A model generated the notes under the pieces. The model did not search any database and had not been told where the DNA came from. It saw nothing but the letters and a program-made list of their open reading frames with translations. The position numbers were made by a program, and so were the translations under genes. From Thecamonas trahens ATCC 50062 (taxonomy: Eukaryota; Apusozoa; Apusomonadida; Apusomonadidae): DNA of 64,000 nt. The stretch is from positions 45,154-109,153 of the forward strand of contig NW_013657633.1 of assembly GCF_000142905.1 (NCBI RefSeq). The letters are read 5' to 3'. Shown in pieces: positions 48,475 to 56,455 of the stretch; position 1 is the first letter of the stretch; each line of letters begins with the position of its first letter.

Positions 48475-49311
48475 ATGTCGAACCACAACCCTGCCCTGCT
48501 CGATGACGAGTTCTACCAGCACCTGCGGTCGCTTGAGGCTGTGTATGTGCAGCGGCAGAGCGCTGTGCAGGGCGAGTGTGAGCGGCTGCGGCAGCACGCC
48601 GAGTCGGTCGAGTCAGAGCTGGCGGCGGCGCGGCGACGGATCCGGGAGCTGGAAGTGGCCTTTGAGGAGGCACTGAACGAGAACCAGGCGCTGGTTGACT
48701 CGCGCAACGCCGCCATGGACAAGTACAACCAGCTCCGCGGCGCAACCATGCATCTGGAGCAGTTCAAGGCCGCCATCACAAACATGGTGGCCGACTCGGC
48801 GGTCGCGCCGCAGGCCTCCCAACACGCCCCGCGCGCACCACCGGCCGCTGCCGCCGCAGCCTCCGCCGGCAGCCTCCACAACGCATCTGCCGATCATCTC
48901 CCGCCGCGGCCGTACCCGGCGGGCGCCGGATCGTCGTTTATGTCTGGATCGTACGCTCCGCACTCGGCGGCGTCGCCCATGCAGCCCTCGCCGTACGGGC
49001 AGCAGGCACACTCCTCGCCGTCACCGGCGCGACAGGACGAAGAGGAAATTGATGCTGCTGCCTTTTACCGTAAGGTCAAGGCTGCGGTCTCGCCGGAAGA
49101 GTTCAAGACCTTTGCCGCCAACATCCGCCGGCTCAACAAGGGCGAGCAGTCGATCGAGGACACACTCGACAGCATGCGCGGTGTCCTGCGCGACCCGGAG
49201 CTCTTTGCCCAGCTCCACACACTCATCCGACAGGCCGTTCTCGCTGCCGCTCGTGAAGCATCATCGGTCGGCGTCTCGCAGATCTCCATGGACAGCTCAC
49301 GCATCTCATAG
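48475..49311 (+). CDS. At4g15545-like coiled-coil protein
   Basis: 278 aa from the ATG at 48475 (MSNHNPALLDDEFYQHLRSL). Residues about 10-105 form a coiled coil (RLRQHAESVESELAAARRRI and following). A Pro/Ala/Ser linker of about 90 residues separates it from a C-terminal helical module: FYRKVKAAVSPEEFKTFAANIRRLNKGEQSIEDTL...LFAQLHTLI. The same order, and the F-x-F-x-x-x-I-x-x-L-N...T-L pattern, occurs in plant At4g15545-type proteins of unknown biochemical role. No membrane segment is seen. Confidence 0.6.
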   Translation: MSNHNPALLDDEFYQHLRSLEAVYVQRQSAVQGECERLRQHAESVESELAAARRRIRELEVAFEEALNENQALVDSRNAAMDKYNQLRGATMHLEQFKAAITNMVADSAVAPQASQHAPRAPPAAAAAASAGSLHNASADHLPPRPYPAGAGSSFMSGSYAPHSAASPMQPSPYGQQAHSSPSPARQDEEEIDAAAFYRKVKAAVSPEEFKTFAANIRRLNKGEQSIEDTLDSMRGVLRDPELFAQLHTLIRQAVLAAAREASSVGVSQISMDSSRIS

Positions 49312-49328
49312 TAGTTCCTTGCCCTGTT

Positions 49329-50274
49329 TTACGCCTCGGCCGGCTTGGCCATGTTCACAAACGCGCCATCGGTAGCCCGCGTCGCCAGCCACGAGTCACT
49401 GACAGCCTCCATGTTGAGCGGGCCGTAGATGTGTGGGAAGAGGACGGTCTCCAGCTCGGCCGGCGAGTCGGTCTCGCCCACCGGCGCCGGCGCCTCAAAC
49501 ACCACCTCAGCCGAGCACTTGTCCACATCTAGCTGGAGGACAACAATCGGCTCGGCGATGCCGATCAGAAACCGGTTGGCCACCGTCAGCATGGTGTCCA
49601 GCTCCGAGGTGCAGTGGATGAAGCCGCCGTCTGTGAAAGGAGGATCGTCGTGGTGAGTGACTGAGCGGGCGCAGGGCCCCACGGATACGCAGCACTTTTG
49701 AACACAATTGTGGACATGCCCATGCCCATGAACATGGGCATACCAGATCATATGTCCACCCAGTTCGTGCCCCTCCCGCCCGACATCAGCCGACATCAGC
49801 CGACATCAGCCATATCAGCCGACATCAGCCGACAATCAGCCGTCGGCACAGACGCATCGCACTCGCCATGCAGCGCATCTGCAGCTCATCCGTCTGTGCG
49901 CAGCACAACACACAAGGCATCTACACCTGTTCTCTCCATCGATCGACAAGTGCGTGTGGGGGGGAGGCCGATGGCATGAGGGGTGGCAGCATTGAGCACA
50001 GATGCATGGGCTGAGCAGAGGAGTGGCCAGGCGGGAGGNNNNNNNNNNNNNNNNNNNNNNNNNNNNNNNNNNNNNNNNNNNNNNNNNNNNNNNNNNNNNN
50101 NNNNNNNNNNNNNNNNNNNNNNNNNNNNNNNNNNNNNNGGGGGGGGGGGGGGGATGGAGATGGATGCGCACCGGCGTCAAAGGTGGGCGGCTTGTAGCCC
50201 TCTGTGGACGTTGCCTGCCATGCCTGCCATGCAGACTGCGGCATCATGTGGTAGATGGTGCTGGGATTGGCCAT
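49329..50274 (-). CDS. DUF952-family protein, two exons across a gap
   Basis: Exon 1 (50172-50274) encodes MANPSTIYHMMPQSAWQAWQ...PPTFDA; exon 2 (49329-49630) continues DGGFIHCTSELDTMLTVANRF and FPHIYGPLNMEAVSDSW. The GTGCGC donor and TTTCACAG acceptor join in phase 1 and give 134 aa, the usual DUF952 size. IYH, GFIHC, VANRF and FPHIYGP are the family signature. DUF952 proteins are small cytosolic proteins of unknown activity found in bacteria and eukaryotes. The 541-nt intron contains the 100-N gap, so its true length is unknown. Confidence 0.85.
49782..49845. repeat. 11-bp tandem repeat (GACATCAGCC)
   Basis: About five or six imperfect copies of CGACATCAGCC within the DUF952 intron. Confidence 0.85.
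50039..50138. other. Scaffold gap (100 N)
   Basis: Exactly 100 N inside the DUF952 intron, followed directly by a G14 run. Confidence 0.99.
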
Positions 50275-50320
50275 GGCTGCGGACAGAGTTGAGTGAGTCG
50301 GACTGTGGACAGAGGGTGTG

Positions 50321-50390
50321 GCGCACGAGCCGGGCGCACGAGCCGGGCGTACGAGTTGGGCGTACGAGCCAGGCGTACGAGCATGGCGTA
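50321..50390. repeat. Degenerate 15-bp GCGTACGAGCCGGGC tandem repeat
   Basis: Four or five copies of GCG(C/T)ACGAGCCGGGC-like units lie in the 318-nt divergent interval between the DUF952 and PhyH-like genes. Each unit contains the palindromic CGTACG or CGCACG core. Confidence 0.8.
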
Positions 50391-50468
50391 TCCAAGTGCG
50401 GAACACTCTGATTGCCCCGATGGCCCGCCCCGAGGACCCGCCCCGATCGGTTGTCCCCATCTCCATGG

Positions 50469-50570
50469 CCACCACCACCACCACCACCACCACCACCACC
50501 ACCACCACCACCACCACCACCACCACCACCACCACCACCACCACCACCACCACCACCACCACCACCACCC
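50469..50570. repeat. (CCA)34 microsatellite
   Basis: About 102 nt of uninterrupted CCA/ACC repeat ending 23 nt before the ATG of the PhyH-like gene. An upstream in-frame poly-His extension exists but is not needed for the start. Confidence 0.95.
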
Positions 50571-50592
50571 CACGCCCCCGCACCTCTTTGCC

Positions 50593-51552
50593 ATGGCAAG
50601 CGAGCCGCCCGCATTCAGCTACTTCCTCCAGTCCGATACCCTCTCCTGTGCAGACGGAGTCTCTGTCCCGGTCACCGCCCTTGCCGAGCTGACACCTGTG
50701 CCTGCTGCGGCAGTGGCCGAGCAGAGCGTCGCCAAGTCGTCGTCAGACGCCGGGGCGTGGTGGGCCACAGCCGTCCTCCCGCGGAGCACCATCCTCGAGG
50801 CCAGATCGCACATCCTTCACAGACTGGCTGTCGCAGGTGTTGTTGATGCTGCCGCAGGTGGCCCGCTGACCGGATCGCTGGCAGCTGGCGCCGACGAAGC
50901 CGCCGCAGCTGCCATCATGGCCGATACCGCCGAGACCCTGCCTGTCGCCAACGTTGTCTTTGCTCGCGCGCTCTGGCAGCTCGCTGCCGATGCTCTCGGT
51001 GTTGGCATCGACGATGTCGTCGCTCTGCCCGAACGCGAGTACGACATCGGCGCCGTCCCGCGCTGGTCCTTTGAGGGCGGGTGCGCTGCTCCTGGCGAGC
51101 CGCAGGCGCCGGCAGACGGTGGGATCCGGATGTGGATCCCACTGGGAAACGTTGCTCCACATCAGGGCGCGGTGCTTGTTGCCGCCGAGCCGGACAACTG
51201 CGGCGCTGGCTGGCTCTCAGCCTCGTTCGACATGGGCGATGTCGTCGTCCTCTCCTCAGCCGCCAAGGCCACTCGCGCCGCCAACACCACCGGACGGGCC
51301 TGTCTCTCGCTTGTTCTCTGCTTTGCCACCCGCGTCTCGCTCGGTGACGCCCCGCTGATGGTCATCGACGCCGATGTCGCCGCCTCGCTCCTTGACGACG
51401 CCATCGCCGCCGCCCGCGCCGCCGCCGCTGCCGACCTCTCCTCTGACGACGACCTCCCCGTTCGCCCTGGTGACTTTTCCTCCTCTGACGACGATACCCC
51501 GCTCATCGCACCGGGCTCAGCCATGTCCGGCGCACGAAGGCTGTTCGAGTGA
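50593..51552 (+). CDS. PhyH-like double-stranded beta-helix protein, probably catalytically inactive
   Basis: 319 aa from the ATG at 50593. The segments RMWIPLGNVAPHQGAVLVA, GWLSASFDMGDVVVLSS and NTTGRACLSLVLCFATR follow the second half of phytanoyl-CoA dioxygenase-type (PhyH) proteins: WIPLxDxxPxNGxL, the GDVVxF strand, and the H-x-S-x-x-N-x-S-x-x-R strand. At the last strand the Fe ligand His is replaced (AAKATRAANTTGR), and no HxD motif is evident. The N-terminal half (YDIGAVPRW) fits loosely. An acidic Ser/Asp tail (DLSSDDD, SSSDDD) may be phosphorylated. The family call rests on pattern only and is tentative. Confidence 0.5.
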   Translation: MASEPPAFSYFLQSDTLSCADGVSVPVTALAELTPVPAAAVAEQSVAKSSSDAGAWWATAVLPRSTILEARSHILHRLAVAGVVDAAAGGPLTGSLAAGADEAAAAAIMADTAETLPVANVVFARALWQLAADALGVGIDDVVALPEREYDIGAVPRWSFEGGCAAPGEPQAPADGGIRMWIPLGNVAPHQGAVLVAAEPDNCGAGWLSASFDMGDVVVLSSAAKATRAANTTGRACLSLVLCFATRVSLGDAPLMVIDADVAASLLDDAIAAARAAAAADLSSDDDLPVRPGDFSSSDDDTPLIAPGSAMSGARRLFE

Positions 51553-51789
51553 TCGGCCGCCACCACCGCCGACCCACCGCCATCGCCACCGCCATCGCCT
51601 TCAATCCGATCCGCACCTGCCCTAAACACCCCCCTCGCCCCCCTCGCCGCAGACCCGGTCCCTGTGGCCCCTCCCTTCACCGCCGTCTAGCTTCGGCACC
51701 GACATCTGCATCGCAGCGGCAGTGGTGCCGACTCGCGGCACAGGCACACGGACGAGGAGAACGACCACGACCACCACCCCTCCAGCACC

Positions 51790-53172
51790 ATGGCGGACAA
51801 GATGCGGAGTGTGTGGCGGTGTGCGGCAGCAGGCTCTATTGACAACGTCGAGCTGGTGGACGAGCCGCTGGAGGCTCTGCGTCCGGGCGAGGTCCGTGTC
51901 CGAGTCACCGCTGTCGGCTGCAACTTTGCCGATGTCTTTGCCATGCAGGGCCTGTACTCGGCCACGCCCGAGGGCGCCTTCATCCCTGGCCTGGAGATCG
52001 CCGGCGTGGTTGAGGCCCTCTACTCTCCTTCCGAGCCGGCGAGCAAGCCCATCGCTGCAAATGGTGGCAATGATGACGATGATGGTGACAATGGCAGTGG
52101 CCATGAGCCCGGTCATGAGGTGGTGTGGAGCCGGGGCGTGGCCGACTTTCGCACCATCGGCTCCATCACCACCACCCTGCCGGCACAGCCGGTAGAGGCG
52201 GCGAGCTTGAAGCGAAAGCGCGCAACGAGCGCTGGTGAGCGTAGTACAAGCAAGCGGCAGAAGGCGCTGGCGGGTGGTGCCGTTGCAGCCGCTGCTGGGG
52301 TTGGGCACGATCTGGCGGTCGGCGACAGCGTCATGGGCGTCGTCCGGTTCGGCGGCTACGCGTCGTATGTCAACGTCGAGGCGCAGCGGCTGCAGCGGCT
52401 GCCGGTCGGGTGGGAGGCGAAGCACGGGGCAGCGTTCCCGGTCCAGGCCTTGACCGCCTTCTACGGCCTGGTCGAGATCGGCGGTATGCGGCTGCCGGGC
52501 ACCGAGGGACTGGCGGCGTCGCTCCCTCAAAAGTCGGTCCTCATCCACTCGATGGCCGGCGGCGTAGGCCTTGCGGCACTGCAGGTCTGCCTTGCTCTCG
52601 GCGCGCCGTGCGTGGGCACGGTTGGCGCGGCTTGGAAGAAGGACTGGCTCCTCGATGCGTATCCTCAGCTCGCGCCGGAGCAGATCATTGTCCGAACCTC
52701 GCCGGGCGCTTTCGAACGGCAGCTCGACTCGGCGCTGCGGAGCAAAGAAGTTTGCCGTGCAGCAGGCGTCGACATTGTCTTTGACGCCATTGCCGGGCCG
52801 TGGACCAAGCCGGCAATGGCCAAGCTGGCCCCGATGGGGCGGTACGTCATCTTTGGCGCAGCCTCGTTTACGCCCTTGGGCCCCACGCCGTCGTACCTCA
52901 GCCTCGGGCTCAAGTACCTGACGCGGCCTACCATCGATCCGATGGAACTCATCTCGTCGAACCATGCAGTCATGGGCTTCAATCTCATCTGGCTCTGGTC
53001 GCAGCTCGAGTACCTCTCTGCGGTCAAGGACGCCATGATGGAGCACGTGCCCTGGCGGGCGCCGAAAGTCACTACCTATCCGTTTGCGGACATGAAGGCC
53101 GCAATCGCTAAGTTTCAGGCTGGCAAGACGGTCGGCAAGGTGGTGCTCGAGCCGGTGCATCCCGAGCTCTAA
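51790..53172 (+). CDS. Medium-chain dehydrogenase/quinone-oxidoreductase-like protein (VAT1-like)
   Basis: 460 aa from the ATG at 51790. GroES-like half: RPGEVRVRVTAVGCNFADVF, then PGLEIAGVVE; substrate loop GGYASYVNVEAQRL and FPVQALTAFYGLVE; Rossmann half with VLIHSMAGGVGLAALQ (nucleotide loop), VDIVFDAIAGP and GRYVIFGAASF; and the end FADMKAAIAKFQAGKTVGKVVLE. No structural or catalytic zinc Cys set is seen, as expected for quinone reductase/VAT1 relatives. About 85 extra residues (roughly 80-165; Asp/Gly-rich, then KRKRATSAGERSTSKRQK) interrupt the GroES domain, and the insert contains a bipartite nuclear-localisation-like basic stretch. The substrate is unknown; NADPH dependence is a family inference. 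Confidence 0.88.
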   Translation: MADKMRSVWRCAAAGSIDNVELVDEPLEALRPGEVRVRVTAVGCNFADVFAMQGLYSATPEGAFIPGLEIAGVVEALYSPSEPASKPIAANGGNDDDDGDNGSGHEPGHEVVWSRGVADFRTIGSITTTLPAQPVEAASLKRKRATSAGERSTSKRQKALAGGAVAAAAGVGHDLAVGDSVMGVVRFGGYASYVNVEAQRLQRLPVGWEAKHGAAFPVQALTAFYGLVEIGGMRLPGTEGLAASLPQKSVLIHSMAGGVGLAALQVCLALGAPCVGTVGAAWKKDWLLDAYPQLAPEQIIVRTSPGAFERQLDSALRSKEVCRAAGVDIVFDAIAGPWTKPAMAKLAPMGRYVIFGAASFTPLGPTPSYLSLGLKYLTRPTIDPMELISSNHAVMGFNLIWLWSQLEYLSAVKDAMMEHVPWRAPKVTTYPFADMKAAIAKFQAGKTVGKVVLEPVHPEL

Positions 53173-53188
53173 CGCGAGGGGGCCTTCC

Positions 53189-54193
53189 TCATCCAAGCCC
53201 CACATCGAGCGACATCATGACGACAAAGCCGGCGATGGCGCCCCACGACGCGAGCCGGGCGTTGCCGGCTGATGCAGCCTCGATGACAATGTCGTCGACA
53301 ACAACAAAGATCATGGCCCCGGCAGCAAAGGCGAGCGCGTACGGCAGAATCGCCTGTGAGAGGATGTAGGCAAAAGCGCCGAGGAGGCCAAAGACTGGCT
53401 CGACCATGCCCGACGCCTGGCCCCAGAAGAAAGCCCGCCACGGCGACATGCCGGCCCGGAGGAGCGGGAGCGAGACCGCCAGCCCCTCAGGCCAGTTCTG
53501 GATGCCGATGCCGAGCGCGAGCGACTGCGCCGACGCCAGCGTCGCTTTGGGCGATCTCCCCACCGCCGCAAATCCCACACCAACCGCCATGCCCTCGGGC
53601 GCGTTGTGGGCCGTGATGGCGATGAGCAGCAGCAGAGTCCTCCGCCAGGACGCACTAGCCGCAGAACGTGCATCAGCCGCTGCTGTCACTCTCGCCACTT
53701 GGCCATGGCCATCGCTTTGCTTCTTGCCTGCCCGACTCCGAACCGATGAAGCCGACGAGCTTCGCGAGACTGCTGACGAGACGCCCTCGCCGGCACCGAG
53801 GCCAGCATCAGCATCGGCATCAGCACTAGCATTGTGGTCATCGTGGCCGGTCGGAGCCAGCAGGCCGTCTGGGAGGACAGCATCGACCGCAGCGACAAAG
53901 GCAGCGCCGAGTGTGAAGCCGATGGCGACGGGAACAAAGGCAAACGCGCCGTCTTGACCATATGCACCAGACTCTTCCGCCAGTTCGATGGCCGGGGCCA
54001 GGAGCGACCAGAAGGAGGCGGCGATCATGACGCCGGCAGCAAAGCCCAGGCCGACGTCGAGGACCTTGCGGAGAGTGGCCTGTGGAGCCGAGGCCGGGAC
54101 GGCAAAGACCACCGCTGCGCCGAACGCCGTCAAGCCCCACGTGAGAAGCGTGCCAAGCAGTGCCTGTGTCACAGGGTGCGCGCCTTCGATCAT
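53189..54193 (-). CDS. SLC39A11: ZIP11 zinc transporter (SLC39A11)
   Basis: From the ATG at 54193 (MIEGAHPVTQALLGTLLTWG) the 334-aa protein aligns end to end with SLC39A11, with human at about 342. Blocks: GLGFAAGVMIAASFWSLLAP, PVAIGFTLGAAFV, ITAHNAPEGMAVGVGFAAVG (HNxPEG in TM4), GIGIQNWPEGLAVSLPL (TM5), FFWGQASGMVEP, LPYALAFAAGAM and the end GFVVMMSLDVGLG. A Ser/His-rich cytoplasmic loop lies between TM3 and TM4. ZIP11 belongs to the GufA subfamily and moves Zn2+ into the cytosol from Golgi, nucleus or outside. The open frame reaches 54460, but that extension is Gly-rich repeat and is not part of the family. Confidence 0.93.
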   Translation of the reverse strand: MIEGAHPVTQALLGTLLTWGLTAFGAAVVFAVPASAPQATLRKVLDVGLGFAAGVMIAASFWSLLAPAIELAEESGAYGQDGAFAFVPVAIGFTLGAAFVAAVDAVLPDGLLAPTGHDDHNASADADADAGLGAGEGVSSAVSRSSSASSVRSRAGKKQSDGHGQVARVTAAADARSAASASWRRTLLLLIAITAHNAPEGMAVGVGFAAVGRSPKATLASAQSLALGIGIQNWPEGLAVSLPLLRAGMSPWRAFFWGQASGMVEPVFGLLGAFAYILSQAILPYALAFAAGAMIFVVVDDIVIEAASAGNARLASWGAIAGFVVMMSLDVGLG

Positions 54194-54726
54194 GCCGGTA
54201 GAGGTGAGTGAGGTGGTCCCCCCGTGGCGGTCGACTGTGGCGGTGGTCGCGGCGGGTGCGGACACCGCGCCAAGGCCAAGACAGCTGGCTGAGCCGACTT
54301 CAAACGATCGCCCTACCTGTTGCCTGCCATGGACCACCCCTTCCACTCCACCTTGTATCCCCCCCCCCCCCCCCCCACCACCACTCATCGCCATGGATCG
54401 CCCTACTACAGCCTGCTGACTGCCACCGATGATAGCCTGATGTGGCGCGCAAGTCGCCATCGGGCAGTCTCCACACTCCCCTGCTGATCGCCATCGAGCA
54501 CCCCCCCCCTACCCCTTACCCCCCCCCCCGGTCATCGCCATGGATCGCCCGTCCTACTACAGCCTGCTGACAGCCATCGATTGGGTCGGATGCACGGCTG
54601 GGGCTGTCGGGCGGTGGTGGCACATGACAGCAGCAGGCGAGCAGAGGGGACCTGGTCGGGAACACGGCAGACTGCACTGGAGCAGACCAAGGAGGCGGGC
54701 GGCAGGGGAGTGGCACCAGACAGAGC
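54194..54726. other. Divergent intergenic region with a direct repeat and C runs
   Basis: 533 nt between divergent ZIP11 and the WW-like gene. C runs lie at about 54359-54375 and 54519-54529. A roughly 35-nt segment (CATCGCCATGGATCGCCC ... CTACTACAGCCTGCTGAC) occurs at about 54389-54420 and again at 54534-54571 with a small indel. No gene is supported. Confidence 0.7.
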
Positions 54727-56220
54727 ATGCACAACGTGTTTGGAGCCGGTGACTCGCTGTTTGCCTCGGACTCGGGCGAGGGCAGCGGTGGCGGAGATGT
54801 GGATGATGTGTTTGGCGAGTTTGTGGCCAAGCGGAGGGCGAGGAAGAGCAAGACGGCCGAGGCCGTGGCCAAGCGTGGTGGTGCAGGCAAGGGCAAGGCG
54901 GCTGGTGGGAAGAAGGCTAAGACACGGCCTGCCAAGGGCTTGTTTGCTGACCTGGGCCCAGACGGCGACACGGCGGACGCTATCGATGATGTTTTGTTTG
55001 GCGGCGCACATGGTGGGCTCGACGACGGGGATGGCATCGACGACTCGCCCGGTGGTCTGTTTGCGCCTGCGGCTGGCGCAGGCCTTGCTGGTGCAAGTGA
55101 TGATGGGGATCGCGACCTTCCCACCGATCCGGTCGAGCGGCGGAAGGAGCTGCGGAGGCGCAAGGCCGAGCGCGATCGCATCAAGGCCGAAGAGGAGGCC
55201 AAAGAGATCGAGAAGGGTCGCCTGGCGCGGAAGAAGAAGCGGGATGCAGCTGCAGCAAAGCGCAAGGCTGAGGCGGCGGCCGTGGCTGCTGCGGCTGCCG
55301 CTGAGGCGGCCGAGGCCACTAAGAACATGTCTGCCCGCGAGAGGCTGGCCCAGGCCAAGGCTGCCCGCGAAGATGAGGCCACTGCGCCTGCCGACGAGGC
55401 TGACGACCTCATTGCGGACGTGCTGGGCAAGAAAAGCTCGCTTGCCGACAAGCCAAGCTCCAAGTCGAGCTCCAAGAAGCGTGCTGGGCTGATGGACCCG
55501 GCCGAGCGGGCCGAGGCGAGGCGGGAGCGGGCGGCGTCCAAGCGGGCCGGGCTGCGGGTGCGGTCGGACTCGTCGTCCGACTCGTCATCATCGGTCTCAT
55601 CGGCCGTCATCGAGGCCCGCGCAGCCGAAATGGCGGCCAAGGCCAAGGCCAAAGCCAAGGCCAAGGCCAAGGAGAAGGCTGCCAGAGCTAAGGCCAAGGC
55701 CAAGGAGAAGGCTGCCAGAGCCAAAGCCAAGGCCAAGGCTGCCAAGGCCGAGGCCAAGGCTGCGCGAGCGCGGGCGAAGGAGGCCGAGCGCCGCGCCGCC
55801 CGCATCGGCCACGTTGTTCACGAGTCGGAGAGAAGGTCGCGGGCCAGGGGCAAGCGGATCCGTGGCTCGCAAATGCGCGACGACCCGGGCTCGGTCTCGT
55901 CGGGCGAGGAGGCCAAGGCTTCGATCCGCGACCGGGTGCGGGCCAAGCGCGAAGCGCGCCGCCGCGCTGCAGGTGTCCAATCTACAGGCGGAAGCGAGCG
56001 CGAGGCAGGCAAGACCAAGGCCAAAGCCAAGGCCAAGGCCAAGGCTGATATCCCCTGGCCACCGTCGTCTGTCCCGTATGTCCGCATCGACGCCGACGGT
56101 GAGCGGCTGCCCAAGCACTGGCGGATGGGCATTGATCCTGCGACTGGACAGGAGTTCTACTTTCAGACCAAGACGCTTGTACGGACTAAGCGCCGGCCGA
56201 TCCGTATGTACGATGCGTGA
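54727..56220 (+). CDS. Lys/Ala-rich coiled-coil protein with degenerate C-terminal WW motif
   Basis: 497 aa, single exon. It starts MHNVFGAGDSLFASDSGE and has two short DDVFGEF/DDVLFGG motifs. A long charged helical region (about 135-400) includes near-perfect AKAKAKAKEKAARAK repeats (nucleotide repeat GCCAAG at 55630-55760 and 56020-56045). The C-terminus reads LPKHWRMGIDPATGQEFYFQTKT...RRP, the pattern of a WW domain (LPxxW...DxxTGxxYYxNxxT...P), except that the second Trp is replaced. A role is not assignable; nuclear or RNA-linked function is only a guess from the basic composition. Confidence 0.65.
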   Translation: MHNVFGAGDSLFASDSGEGSGGGDVDDVFGEFVAKRRARKSKTAEAVAKRGGAGKGKAAGGKKAKTRPAKGLFADLGPDGDTADAIDDVLFGGAHGGLDDGDGIDDSPGGLFAPAAGAGLAGASDDGDRDLPTDPVERRKELRRRKAERDRIKAEEEAKEIEKGRLARKKKRDAAAAKRKAEAAAVAAAAAAEAAEATKNMSARERLAQAKAAREDEATAPADEADDLIADVLGKKSSLADKPSSKSSSKKRAGLMDPAERAEARRERAASKRAGLRVRSDSSSDSSSSVSSAVIEARAAEMAAKAKAKAKAKAKEKAARAKAKAKEKAARAKAKAKAAKAEAKAARARAKEAERRAARIGHVVHESERRSRARGKRIRGSQMRDDPGSVSSGEEAKASIRDRVRAKREARRRAAGVQSTGGSEREAGKTKAKAKAKAKADIPWPPSSVPYVRIDADGERLPKHWRMGIDPATGQEFYFQTKTLVRTKRRPIRMYDA

Positions 56221-56455
56221 ATGAGTGAATGCCCGGTCCCCGGAGCGCATGGACCAGCCCGTGATGAGCACGGCGTGACAGGCGAGCGAGAGATGGAGCG
56301 GAAGTGGAGTGCGAGAGGCCAGACTCATCGCTCTGTAGCTCTAGGCGGAGACCGAGCCAGCCGAGGTCCCATCCCCCCCCCCCCCCCGCCCCTCCTCGCC
56401 CTCCCTCCCTCCCTCCCTCCCTCCCTAGTGTGTGGTGCTGGACAGCTGTGGTGGC

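Noticed and set aside
50293-50592. Poly-His N-terminal extension of the PhyH-like gene
   Set aside because: Encoded by the (CCA)n tract with no good upstream start; the ATG at 50593 is sufficient.
54194-54460. Upstream extension of the ZIP11 protein
   Set aside because: Gly-rich frame through a C-run; the family N-terminus aligns from the Met at 54193.
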